Assembly (NCBI GenBank): GCA_048465415.1
Contig: DBFWLO010000016.1
Coordinates: forward strand, 1-52,074
From: Scatosoma sp048465415
GTDB lineage: Bacteria; Bacillota; Clostridia; Christensenellales; Borkfalkiaceae
Direction: 5' to 3'
DNA length: 52,074 nucleotides
Shown in pieces: positions 41,894 to 51,613 of the stretch. Made by a program: the position numbers and the translations under genes. Within the stretch, counting starts at the first letter, position 1. Each line of letters starts with the position of its first letter. The notes beneath the pieces are model-generated. The model saw only the letters and a list, made by a program, of their open reading frames with translations. It did not search any database and had not been told where the DNA came from.

Positions 41894-42817
41894 ATGACCA
41901 AAAAACTAAAAACCAATATTGCCGGATGGCTGATGATCCTGTCTCCGTTGGCCGGGGTATTGATATTTTTCGCAGTCCCGATTGCGATTTCGGTCTATTT
42001 AAGTTTTTCGGACGCTTTATATATTCAAAGCGGCACGCTTTCCGAAGCGAAGATGGTTTTTTTTAGACAGTACCAATCCATTTTGACCGACCCCTTATTC
42101 TGGCGTGCGTTGCTTAATACCTTTATTGCGGCCTTATCTGTTCCCATTCAGATGGTCATAGGGCTGTTTATGGCTGTTTTATTGAATCGGCTGGGAACAA
42201 ATACCCGCAAAATATTTCGCGCCTTATTTTTTGTTCCGTACGTATGTTCGATGGTGGCGACGGTTTACATGTGGCAGTATATTTTCGAGCCGACGGGATT
42301 TTTGAACGCTATTGTCAAGTCGTGCGGAGGCGAGCCGATTAACTTTTTAACGGACGCAAAATATTTTATGTCTTGCCTCATCGTAATGATGGTATGGTCG
42401 GGAATCGGTTATTACAGCATCATGTACCAGGCCGCGCTTACAAACGTCAACCAGAGCTGCTTGGAGGCGGCGGAACTGGACGGGGCGGGGAGCGTAAAAA
42501 AATTTGTTTCGATAACCCTTCCCGCTATCAGTCCGACTACCTTTTACCTGCTGATTATGGGCGTTATTAACGGTTTGCAGGTATTTACATGGTTTCAGAT
42601 TATCTGCGCCAACCTTGGGGACGGCTTTTTATGGGGGCCCGAAAATACGGGAATTACGGTCGTTTATTACATCTATCAGATGGCGTACATTAATCAGTTC
42701 GGCATGGGAGGCGCTTCACGGGCATGCGCCATGTCGGTTGTGCTGGTTGCGATTATCGCGCTTTTGACGGTGATAAATTTTGCCTTGCAGAAAAAGTGGG
42801 TGCATTATGAGACATAA
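41894..42817 (+). CDS. ABC sugar permease, MalF/UgpA type
   Basis: 307 residues, six predicted membrane helices, first at about 11-35. The EAA loop reads CLEAAELDGAGSVKKFVSIT. GGGGGAG ribosome site. It partners the permease that overlaps its end. Confidence 0.95.
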   Translation: MTKKLKTNIAGWLMILSPLAGVLIFFAVPIAISVYLSFSDALYIQSGTLSEAKMVFFRQYQSILTDPLFWRALLNTFIAALSVPIQMVIGLFMAVLLNRLGTNTRKIFRALFFVPYVCSMVATVYMWQYIFEPTGFLNAIVKSCGGEPINFLTDAKYFMSCLIVMMVWSGIGYYSIMYQAALTNVNQSCLEAAELDGAGSVKKFVSITLPAISPTTFYLLIMGVINGLQVFTWFQIICANLGDGFLWGPENTGITVVYYIYQMAYINQFGMGGASRACAMSVVLVAIIALLTVINFALQKKWVHYET

Positions 42818-43697
42818 CGAGGTGCGTGTTATAAAAGAAAAGGGAAAACAAAACCAAATCGTCCGCGCGATCGTCGGGAAAACGCCGACCTTGCTTTTCA
42901 TAACGGCAATGGTTTTATTCATTTTTGTTCCTTTTTACGTTATTTTAGTAACTTCTTTCCGCGAAAAGTATGATACCATGCTTAACGGCTTTCGTTGGTG
43001 GCCGGAACAGTTTATGACCGACGCCTATAAGGCGTTGTTTCAAAAGTCGGTTTACAATATCAGCATTCCGCGTTCCTTTTTGGTTACGTTATATACCGTC
43101 GTGCCCTCGGTCTTAGTGGGCTTATTTATGTCTTCGTTGGCGGCGTTTGCTTTTGCGAAAATAAATTTTGCGGGGAAAAACGTCGCGTTCAGCGCATTGC
43201 TCGTCGTGATGATGATTCCCGGCACGATAACGATGGTGCCTCAAAGCCTTTTGTACGCGCAATTCAATTGGTTTAATACGTTTTATCCGATTATGCTCCC
43301 GGGAATGTTCGGCTCTGCGACGTGCATATTTTTTATGCGGCAGTTCATTAAAGGTCTGCCCGACGATTTGCTGGAAGCGTCGGAGATTGACGGATTAAAT
43401 AAATTTTCCGCGTTTTTACGTATCATTTTGCCTTTATCGGCGCCGGCTTTGATTTCGCAGGGATTGATCTGGTTTATAGGCGGCTATAACGATTACCTCA
43501 CCCCGTTAATTTATATCACCAGCACGGAAATGTTTCCGTTGCAGCTGGCGCTTGCGCAGTTCAGGGGAAAATTGGCCACCGATATTCCTTCTTTGATGGC
43601 AAGTTCGATCGTTTCTATGTTGCCGCTGTTAATAATTTATGCCTCGCTGCAGAAGTACTTTATCAACGGCATCGCTATGTCCGGTCTTAAAGCCTAA
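42807..43697 (+). CDS. ABC sugar permease, MalG/UgpE type
   Basis: 296 residues from ATG 42807, overlapping the previous gene by 11 bases; an earlier in-frame ATG at 42780 would overlap by 38. The ribosome site is weak, which fits translational coupling. Six membrane helices, ILVTSFREKYD after the first, and the EAA loop LLEASEIDGLNKFSAFLRII. As in the first locus, no ATPase gene follows. Confidence 0.93.
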   Translation: MRHNEVRVIKEKGKQNQIVRAIVGKTPTLLFITAMVLFIFVPFYVILVTSFREKYDTMLNGFRWWPEQFMTDAYKALFQKSVYNISIPRSFLVTLYTVVPSVLVGLFMSSLAAFAFAKINFAGKNVAFSALLVVMMIPGTITMVPQSLLYAQFNWFNTFYPIMLPGMFGSATCIFFMRQFIKGLPDDLLEASEIDGLNKFSAFLRIILPLSAPALISQGLIWFIGGYNDYLTPLIYITSTEMFPLQLALAQFRGKLATDIPSLMASSIVSMLPLLIIYASLQKYFINGIAMSGLKA

Positions 43698-43727
43698 GTT
43701 TTATTATTTGATAATAAGGAGATTTTG

Positions 43728-45614
43728 ATGATGAAAAAAAGAATAGCTGCATTGGCGGCGGGACTGATTCTCGGCGCCGCGGGAGCATTGGCCGGCTGCG
43801 GAAGCGGCCAGGACGTTAAAGCGGCAAAATTGGGATGGAGTACTGGTCTTCGCGGAGATAACGCCTACGATACGTCGTTGTTTTACCGCAACGACAATAC
43901 CTTTTCCAGCCCCGATCCCGGAATGATTTATATCGAGGAGGGGGAGGACGCCGGATACTACTATTTTTATCCTACGTCTATCGACGGGCTGTCCGTCCGC
44001 GCCTACCGTACAAAGGACTTTGTCGATTACGAATTGATAAACGGCGCTGCGTTTACTTTCCAGAAAGGCGGTTGGGCGGTGGAACAGATCTGGGCGCCCG
44101 AAGTAATTTATTATAAAACGGAAGGCGAAACGAAAGGGAAATATATTATGTATTATTCCGCCAGCGCTTTTCCTACGGACAGCGTTTCCCCTGCCAATAA
44201 ATGGAATGGCATGAATATAGGCATTGCGGTATCGGAAAGCCCCAAAGGTCCTTTTGTCGATTATGTGGGCGAACAGCAGTACCAGCCTTACGGCGCGGCG
44301 GGCGTGCGTATCGATCCCGACGATCACGACAGAGTATTATCCGAGTCTGAGGCGGACATCTGGAAAACGAGAACGGTAGAACTCGGCACGCCTCCGCTGT
44401 TCTACGCCGGAGATACGCCCGAGGAAAATTATGAATTGGGTTCGGCGGTTTACAACAGTTTTGCGGAGACGGCAAACCGCAACGTATTTGCGACGATCGA
44501 CGCGCATCCTTTTGTGGACGACGACGGCCAGATGTATATGTATTTTGTAAAACATCAGGACGTCAACACGGGCGGGAACTCGGTATGGGGAGTAAAGATG
44601 AAAGATCCTTATTCCCCCGATTACGGTACGATTACGAAAATTGCCGTTCCGGGAAAGAAAACGCCGGACGCAACGGAAGCTTTTGCCGACGAAAACTATT
44701 TGTCTTACGGGAGCTCCATCAATGAAGGACCTGCCATGGTAAAGCATACCACGGTGAAACCGGACGGAACGAAAGCGACGAAATATTATCTTACCTATTC
44801 CAATTACGGGTTTGATGAAAAAATGTACGCCGTATGTCTTGCCGTGTGCGACAGCCCTTTGGGGGTATTTGAAAAACCAGATTTCCGTTTCGGGCAGCCG
44901 ATTCTCAGTGCCGAAGCCTCTTACGATCACATGAGCGGCGTCGGACATAACAAGTTCTTTTATAGTCCCACAGGAGAACTTTACACGGCTTATCACGCAT
45001 GGTGTACCCCGACGTTGAGCGATCAACGGGGCGTTATGGTCGATCGGGTTTTCTGGGTTTACAATGAGGAACTCGGCTTCGATATGATGCATATTAACGG
45101 GCCGTCTCAGTCGCTTCAACCCTTGCCCGAGAGCGTGAGCGGTTATAAAAATATAGCGAAAGATGCAGAAATCGCCGTCACTAATACGGCGGATTCCGCG
45201 CGGCTGCTTACGGACGATTTAATCGCTATACACAGTTATAGCCGCGCGCTGGAACTTCGTACCGATGATTCCGCGACGATAACTCTCGACTTTTCAAAAA
45301 ATCGTCGTGTGCGCGGAATTATGGTTTATAACAGTTACGATCTGAATTATGCCTTTTCCCAATTGGATCGGGTAATTGTGGAGGACGAGGAAGGGAATCG
45401 TTACAGTGCCGAGGACGTTCTTTTTCCCGCAAGCTATATTTCAAAGACCAAAGAGGGCGACGCGACAATGATGCGTCCGGGCGGAGCCTGCACAATCGTA
45501 TTCCGCGAACAAAACGTTAAAAAAATCACAATTACGATCAGCCGAAAAGTTAAAAACGCCGGTTCGTCCGGGAATAAACTCGGACTTTCGGAAATTATCG
45601 TTTTAGGGAAGTAA
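43728..45614 (+). CDS. GH43 glycosidase lipoprotein with discoidin-like C-terminus
   Basis: 628 residues from ATG 43728, six bases after AAGGAG. Lipobox ALAGC (C24). The GH43 catalytic set is D63 in SSPDPGMIY, D258 in TIDAHPFV and E333 in INEGPAMV. The propeller contains an unusually long stretch between the first two acids. The C-terminal part (about 485-628) resembles an F5/8 type C (CBM32-like) sandwich. It differs clearly from the two GH43 proteins of the first locus and is probably a surface arabinan- or arabinofuranoside-active enzyme; the activity is inferred from family and from the GH51 neighbour. Confidence 0.9.
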   Translation: MMKKRIAALAAGLILGAAGALAGCGSGQDVKAAKLGWSTGLRGDNAYDTSLFYRNDNTFSSPDPGMIYIEEGEDAGYYYFYPTSIDGLSVRAYRTKDFVDYELINGAAFTFQKGGWAVEQIWAPEVIYYKTEGETKGKYIMYYSASAFPTDSVSPANKWNGMNIGIAVSESPKGPFVDYVGEQQYQPYGAAGVRIDPDDHDRVLSESEADIWKTRTVELGTPPLFYAGDTPEENYELGSAVYNSFAETANRNVFATIDAHPFVDDDGQMYMYFVKHQDVNTGGNSVWGVKMKDPYSPDYGTITKIAVPGKKTPDATEAFADENYLSYGSSINEGPAMVKHTTVKPDGTKATKYYLTYSNYGFDEKMYAVCLAVCDSPLGVFEKPDFRFGQPILSAEASYDHMSGVGHNKFFYSPTGELYTAYHAWCTPTLSDQRGVMVDRVFWVYNEELGFDMMHINGPSQSLQPLPESVSGYKNIAKDAEIAVTNTADSARLLTDDLIAIHSYSRALELRTDDSATITLDFSKNRRVRGIMVYNSYDLNYAFSQLDRVIVEDEEGNRYSAEDVLFPASYISKTKEGDATMMRPGGACTIVFREQNVKKITITISRKVKNAGSSGNKLGLSEIIVLGK

Positions 45615-45627
45615 GGGGGTAAAAATC

Positions 45628-48600
45628 ATGAAAAAAAGAAAAACGGTTTTGACCGTTCTGTTTAGTATGGCCGCCGCGTGTATGATCGCGGGTTGTGCGG
45701 CCGCCGCGACGGCGCAGGATCAGGAACCTTACGATGAGACGGGTTTTCGTTCGGGCGGGGGCACCACGAATATTTTTACACCCTTGGAAGTGGACGGGGA
45801 TATGACGATTGACGGCAAACTCGACGAAGCGCGCTGGACGGGGAAAGAATGGTTTTCTTTTACGGACAGCGGAGTGACTGTTCAAGTTACGACGAGTATA
45901 TCGGATAAAGGCGTTTATATCGCGTTAAAGAATAACGACAGTCAGATTTTTTATAACAGCGGCAGAGATATATGGCTCAATTCCAGTTTTGAAATTTATA
46001 TCGACCGATTCGACAGTATGCAAAAAACGGAAAACACCTTGCAGGTACGCATCGATTCCGGAAAAATCGAAACGTACTTCGGCTATCCTGACGCGGGTGA
46101 CGGATACGCGTGGAAAGCGCAGTATCGTCCCGTTTACGGAGAAATAAACGTAGACGGGGAAGTAAATTCCGGCGAAGCGAAAGGTATGAGCTGCGAATTG
46201 TTTATCCGGTGGGACGCGCTTGGATATACTATTTCGGACGCGGGGTTTGAAGCGCCCGATTCCGTAAAACTTTTTCCTGCTTATTCCAAAGCTTCGGGAG
46301 CGGATACCGAATCGAGAGAGGCGTGGTGCATTAATTCGGAAGGGTATAATGACACCGCCGGTTATTGGCTGTTTGGCAGGGACGGATTCGAGCAAGGCGA
46401 TAAAGACGATGCGTATATCGGGGATTATCTGCTGAAACGGGTAAAAACGCCCGGTTGGGATACGAGCGCGGAAAAGGGCGGCAAAGGATACGTAAAATCA
46501 ACCAGAGGCAATAATCAGTGGATTTATTTTACGGATCAAAACGCCGAACATATCGGCGAAGCCGATTCATACGCCTTTACCGCTCTGTTGAGTTTCAAAA
46601 ATCCGATCAATGACGACTGGCCGCGCATGGGGGTGACTCTCGGCGCGGACGATGAAAATATAATGGCGTTTTTATTGCGTATGTGGGAAAACAAAGAAGA
46701 TTCCGTCGTGGGCGAGTTTTTCCGTCGTACTTATTCCGGTTCGGTATGGGAAATGTTGTCGCCGTCCATATCGATAGAGGGCGGATTTAATGCGATGGAC
46801 GGCGTTCGTATTACGGGCGTCAAGTACGGAGCCGCCTTGTACGTCTTTGTCGGGGACGCCGCTTCGGAAAAATTTGGGGGAGAGTTCGTTTCTCTCAAAG
46901 TGTTTAACGACATGAAGGGAAACGCCGTTCCCGGATTTTTCACCATGGGCTGCGAGGTTGAGTTTTCCGATTATGAAATTACCGGAAATTCGGAGACGAT
47001 TAAGGGGATTTTGAAAGGAAACGTCGCGTTTATGAACGTCGAACAAGATCCTAACGGTACGTTGAGCGGATTTGAAAACGTTTACCCCAAGGCGGAAGAC
47101 AGCTATGCGTCTTTAAAAATTTCGGCTAACGACGGATACTATTTGTCCTCCCTTAAAGTGAACGGCGAAGAAAAAATGTCCGAAGTGGAGGAAGGTTCGC
47201 TTTCTGTTTGTACGAATGCGGATAATATAAACGTCGTTCCCCAATTTACAAAGATGACGGAGACTTTATATCAGGTTTCCGGCACAATAAAAATGAGCTC
47301 GGAAATTCAGATAAATCTTATTGAAATTGTCGTTCAGTCTCAATACGAAGCCGGAAAACTGATCATAGTTCGTCCGTATATATTCCGCAGCGGCAATTCT
47401 TACAAGGTACAGCTGCAACTGCCGGACGGCACTTATTCGTATGTGCTTAAATACGATGAAAAGACTGTTTCCAGCGAAAATTTTACCGTGAACGGAGGAA
47501 ACTTACAGCTTCCGGAAATCGGCTTTGAAGAAACGTACGGAACCGGCAAAGGCGGCTCGCAGTCGGTGGGAAACTGGAATACCGCGCTCGCTCCCATTTC
47601 TGTCTGCGTGGATACGGGAGCAACGCTCAGAAACAACTATATATTCAGCACGGAAAACGGAAACAGTTCTTCCTTCTTCTATGAAATGACGATTAAATCG
47701 GACGGTTCTTTGATTTCCGGTAACGATTGGCCTTTGGCGGGCGTCGTACTTCAGAATACCGCGGCGGGAGCTTCCAATTACAGAATGGTTATTCAGGTGA
47801 GAAGCGGTTCTCTCAGCATGGGAGCTTGGGCAGACCGCGCGATGCTCATCACTTGGCTGGAAGGAGACAGCGACCGTCGTGTAAACGCGGAAGAGCCCGC
47901 ATATACGGGTAGCCGTCCCGCTGACCGCGACGGCGTAAAGCTTACGGTCGTTCGCGACGGCACAAATTGTTATATCTTTGTAAACGATCGGTTTATATGC
48001 AACTATAACGTCGGGTTCACCGAAAATATGCTTACGGATATCGGCTTATCGAGCGCGGGAAGCATCGCGGAATTTTCCGGTATGAAGTACAGCGAGGAGC
48101 GTTCCTTAATCGACGAATGGATTGCGCTGGCGGCTCAACCCGAGACGGAAATTATATTGTCGGCAAACGAAACAAAATTTCCGGGCAATTTATCGGGCGC
48201 CGAGTTTTACGCGACGGGTACGTTTAAGCATGAGGTAGGCTCGGGCTGGAATATGGCGGGATTCAACGTGACGGTCGGAACGGACGTATACCGAATTTAT
48301 CCCCAGTTTGACGCAAACAACAATGATACAAATCTAATGATTATCCATCAGAATGATCCTTGGGGAGCGAGAAATTATTGGAAAGCCGACAGCGTAATGC
48401 CGTATTTGGGCAGTACGGAGTATACGTTTTCTATCGCCTTGAAAAACGGCGTATTGTATGCGGAGCTTATGCAGTTCGATACGGACGGAAACGCGGTGAC
48501 CGTGCGATGGACGATAGAGGCGGCGACGGAGGCCGGTTGGGGCGACCACAAAGGAAGCGAATTTGACGTGCATTACGCGGCGCTGTTCGGTTCGACAGAG

Positions 48601-48708
48601 AAGAAAATCGGCTTGCAGTGTCAGGACGGCACAGCGACGGCAAAGGCCTTTAAACTCTCTTTTGACGAGAACGAGATAAACGCGTTTGTCGATGGATTTA
48701 AGCAATAA
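45628..48708 (+). CDS. Giant surface lipoprotein with CBM9-like and LamG-like domains
   Basis: 1026 residues. Lipobox MIAGC (C23). A CBM9-like domain (about 45-270) has the VDGDMTIDGKLDEARW opening and SFEIYIDRF strand. LamG-like regions follow (about 285-470, 640-830, 850-1026), separated by a repeat-like insert and a small beta domain (about 545-640). No catalytic domain is visible. It holds the same position relative to the transporter and GH genes as the scaffold at 26259 but has one CBM9 unit instead of four and no carboxypeptidase-regulatory domains. Likely a glycan-binding surface protein. Confidence 0.78.
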   Translation: MKKRKTVLTVLFSMAAACMIAGCAAAATAQDQEPYDETGFRSGGGTTNIFTPLEVDGDMTIDGKLDEARWTGKEWFSFTDSGVTVQVTTSISDKGVYIALKNNDSQIFYNSGRDIWLNSSFEIYIDRFDSMQKTENTLQVRIDSGKIETYFGYPDAGDGYAWKAQYRPVYGEINVDGEVNSGEAKGMSCELFIRWDALGYTISDAGFEAPDSVKLFPAYSKASGADTESREAWCINSEGYNDTAGYWLFGRDGFEQGDKDDAYIGDYLLKRVKTPGWDTSAEKGGKGYVKSTRGNNQWIYFTDQNAEHIGEADSYAFTALLSFKNPINDDWPRMGVTLGADDENIMAFLLRMWENKEDSVVGEFFRRTYSGSVWEMLSPSISIEGGFNAMDGVRITGVKYGAALYVFVGDAASEKFGGEFVSLKVFNDMKGNAVPGFFTMGCEVEFSDYEITGNSETIKGILKGNVAFMNVEQDPNGTLSGFENVYPKAEDSYASLKISANDGYYLSSLKVNGEEKMSEVEEGSLSVCTNADNINVVPQFTKMTETLYQVSGTIKMSSEIQINLIEIVVQSQYEAGKLIIVRPYIFRSGNSYKVQLQLPDGTYSYVLKYDEKTVSSENFTVNGGNLQLPEIGFEETYGTGKGGSQSVGNWNTALAPISVCVDTGATLRNNYIFSTENGNSSSFFYEMTIKSDGSLISGNDWPLAGVVLQNTAAGASNYRMVIQVRSGSLSMGAWADRAMLITWLEGDSDRRVNAEEPAYTGSRPADRDGVKLTVVRDGTNCYIFVNDRFICNYNVGFTENMLTDIGLSSAGSIAEFSGMKYSEERSLIDEWIALAAQPETEIILSANETKFPGNLSGAEFYATGTFKHEVGSGWNMAGFNVTVGTDVYRIYPQFDANNNDTNLMIIHQNDPWGARNYWKADSVMPYLGSTEYTFSIALKNGVLYAELMQFDTDGNAVTVRWTIEAATEAGWGDHKGSEFDVHYAALFGSTEKKIGLQCQDGTATAKAFKLSFDENEINAFVDGFKQ

Positions 48709-48731
48709 AAAGCTGTAACAGGCAAGGCAGG

Positions 48732-51593
48732 ATGGAGATGATAGAAAATTTAAGCGAGCAGACAAAATCTTTTCACGTATGTTCCGAACGCTGTTATTAT
48801 ATTCCGTTCGGAATCCATCAAAAAAACGGAAAAAGGGAAGAGAGCGAACGGTTCGCATCCCTCAACGGACTGTGGAAAATCCGTGCGTACGAAAAACTGG
48901 CCGACGTTGAAAATTCGTTTTATACCCAAGAACTTACCGAACGGATCCAAGTTCCCTCGTGCGTTCAGTATTACGGATACGATTATTTTCAATACACCAA
49001 CGTGAAATATCCCATTCCTTTCGATCCGCCTCGCGTTCCGATAAAAAATCCTGCCTTCCAATACAGCAAAAATTTTAAAATCGATGGCAACGAAAAAAGT
49101 TATCTGGTCTTTGAGGGAGTAGATTCATGTTTTTACGTATACATAAACGGCCGTTTTGTCGGTTTTTCGCAGATTTCGCACAGAATGAGCGAGTTTGATA
49201 TTACTTCTTTTATCCACCAGGGAAATAACCGACTCGACGTGATCGTGCAAAAATGGTGTGCGGGCAGTTATCTGGAAGATCAGGACAAATGGCGGTTTAC
49301 CGGCATGTTCCGCGACGTATATCTGTTAAAGCGCCCTTTTGATCATATTTCGGATTATAAAATCGAGACCGATATAGACGGAAGAGACGGGATTGTTAAA
49401 TTTTTTCATCGCAAGGGCGCGAAAGCGGAAATATTATTTTGCGGAGAAAAGAAGAGTTTAAGAGAGGGCGAAACTGCTTCTTTTAGGGTGAAAAACGCAA
49501 GATTTTGGAGTGCGGAAGATCCCTATTTATACGAATTGATAATCGAAAGCAACGGTGAAAAAATTTTCGAGGACGTCGGCATCCGTACGGTAGAAACAAA
49601 AGAAAGAAAATTTTTGTTGAACGGCCGGCCGATTAAACTTTACGGAGTCAACAGGCACGATTTTCATCCGCAAAAAGGCGCTGCCGTATCCTACGAGGAT
49701 ATGGAGAACGATATCAAACTCATGAAACAACTGAATGTAAATGCCGTGCGAACCTCCCATTATCCGAGCGCTCCCGAGTTTTATAAGCTGTGCGATCGCT
49801 TTGGTTTATATGTAATCGCCGAAGCCGATTTGGAAACGCACGGTTGCGATTCGTTGGGCAGGGAAACAGACGGATTGACTTATCAGAAAAAATTGGGTTT
49901 GCTGTCGGACGACGAAAGGTTCGCCGATGCGTATAAAGAACGTCAGATCGCCAATGTAGAGGTGAATAAAAACCGTCCGAGTATTATCGTTTGGTCTTTG
50001 GGAAATGAGTCCGGGTACGGGAAAAATATTTTGGCGGCGAGTAGGGAAGTGAAGCTCCGCGACTCGCGTCCCGTTCATTACGAATCGCTCTGGCATATAG
50101 AAAGACCGGCGCGAAACGACGAGTATTATTCCGACGTGGTCGATATTGTCAGCCGCATGTATCCGAGTGTGGAGTGGTTGACGAACGGCTATTTGGACGA
50201 CGAAAAGGAGACGCGCCCGCTATTTTTATGCGAATATTGTCATGCAATGGGAAACGGCCCCGGAGACTTGAAAGATTATTGGGAAGTGTTGGAATCGGAC
50301 GAAAGTTTTATGGGCGGCTGCATTTGGGAATGGGCGGATCACGGCGTATCCTATCGAGGAAATGCTTTCCGATACGGCGGGGATTTCGGGGAAAGCGTCC
50401 ATGATAACAATTTTTGTATCGACGGGATCGTAACGCCCGACAGAAAAATCAAAAGCGGCGCGTTAGAAATGAAAAAAGCTTATCAGCCGCTTGTCATTAC
50501 AAGGTCGGAAACGGGCATTTCCCTTTTTAACAAAAACTATTTTACGCCTGCCGAGGGAAAAGTTCAGCTAACCTATAAAAACTATGGCGAGCATGTGGAA
50601 ACCGAGGAAGCGGAACTTTCCCTTCCCGCTCGGCAGAAAACGGAAATACCTTGTAAAAACGCGCAAACGATCACCGTGCGTTTTTACACGAAAGAAGATA
50701 AAAACGGCGTGCCGCAGGGCAGCGAAATTGCTTTTGAAAGTTTTTTCAAAGAGGTATATACGCCTCATCTGATATCGGGAAACGCCCGGATTGAGTCTGT
50801 CGGCGGAAAAATTTGCGTCCGTACGAAAAATGCCGACTATGAATTCGACTCCCTTACGGGCGAAATGGTTGTCGTTGATCGGGATAAGCAGACATTCAAA
50901 ATTGCTTTGACGGCATGGAGAGCGCCGGTCGACAACGATATTGCCGTTGATGCGAGATTGGCCGCGAGCTATAACGAAGCCCGCGAGATCACGCCGTTGG
51001 GTAATTCGGTTGTCGTATGCGGCAATTTTTCAGCACCTGCCGTCAAGCCTATGTTAAGCTATCGGATAAAGTATACTTTTGGCGAAGACGGATTTAATGC
51101 GGAAATAGATTTTAAGGTTTCCGCTTACTTGGATTATTTACCTCGGCTGGGATTGACTGTCCGACTTCCCACCTCTTTTGAAAAACTCTTGTATTGTGCT
51201 TACGGACCGCAGGAAAGCTATATAGATAAACGTTTTGCCGCCTATAAAGATATTTTTGAAAGTAAAGTCTCACAAGAGTATTCTCATTTTTATATAAAGC
51301 CGCAGGAATCCGGCTCTCATTTCGGCGCGGACTTCGCAGAGGTTACGGATGGGAAAACGGTTGTGCGTGCGGAAGGAATGCAATCGTTTTGCGCCATTGA
51401 TTATTCTGCGCAAATACTGACGGAAACAGCGCACGACGACGAACTTCCCCGATCACAATTTCACTATTTTACGGCGGATTTCGCAATGAGCGGCGTGGGC
51501 TCTCATTCTTGTGGCCCGGAATTAGCAAAAAAGTATCGCGTTCCCAAAAAAGGACGGGGACAAATCGTATTTCGGATTTTTCAAAAATTATAA
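48732..51593 (+). CDS. GH2 beta-galactosidase, LacZ type
   Basis: 953 residues, close to full LacZ length, with no signal peptide. Jelly roll, two Ig-like domains, TIM barrel and a C-terminal Bgal_small_N-type domain are in order. Landmarks: VNRHDFHPQKG, RTSHYPSAPEFY, acid/base E426 in SLGNESGYG and nucleophile E501 in LCEYCHAMGN. The LacZ-type signature makes beta-galactosidase activity likely, fitting arabinogalactan or galactan side chains. The start at 48732 has only a modest AAGG site; 48738 is an alternative. Confidence 0.92.
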   Translation: MEMIENLSEQTKSFHVCSERCYYIPFGIHQKNGKREESERFASLNGLWKIRAYEKLADVENSFYTQELTERIQVPSCVQYYGYDYFQYTNVKYPIPFDPPRVPIKNPAFQYSKNFKIDGNEKSYLVFEGVDSCFYVYINGRFVGFSQISHRMSEFDITSFIHQGNNRLDVIVQKWCAGSYLEDQDKWRFTGMFRDVYLLKRPFDHISDYKIETDIDGRDGIVKFFHRKGAKAEILFCGEKKSLREGETASFRVKNARFWSAEDPYLYELIIESNGEKIFEDVGIRTVETKERKFLLNGRPIKLYGVNRHDFHPQKGAAVSYEDMENDIKLMKQLNVNAVRTSHYPSAPEFYKLCDRFGLYVIAEADLETHGCDSLGRETDGLTYQKKLGLLSDDERFADAYKERQIANVEVNKNRPSIIVWSLGNESGYGKNILAASREVKLRDSRPVHYESLWHIERPARNDEYYSDVVDIVSRMYPSVEWLTNGYLDDEKETRPLFLCEYCHAMGNGPGDLKDYWEVLESDESFMGGCIWEWADHGVSYRGNAFRYGGDFGESVHDNNFCIDGIVTPDRKIKSGALEMKKAYQPLVITRSETGISLFNKNYFTPAEGKVQLTYKNYGEHVETEEAELSLPARQKTEIPCKNAQTITVRFYTKEDKNGVPQGSEIAFESFFKEVYTPHLISGNARIESVGGKICVRTKNADYEFDSLTGEMVVVDRDKQTFKIALTAWRAPVDNDIAVDARLAASYNEAREITPLGNSVVVCGNFSAPAVKPMLSYRIKYTFGEDGFNAEIDFKVSAYLDYLPRLGLTVRLPTSFEKLLYCAYGPQESYIDKRFAAYKDIFESKVSQEYSHFYIKPQESGSHFGADFAEVTDGKTVVRAEGMQSFCAIDYSAQILTETAHDDELPRSQFHYFTADFAMSGVGSHSCGPELAKKYRVPKKGRGQIVFRIFQKL

Positions 51594-51613
51594 ACGCGAG
51601 GCAGATAGAAAAA

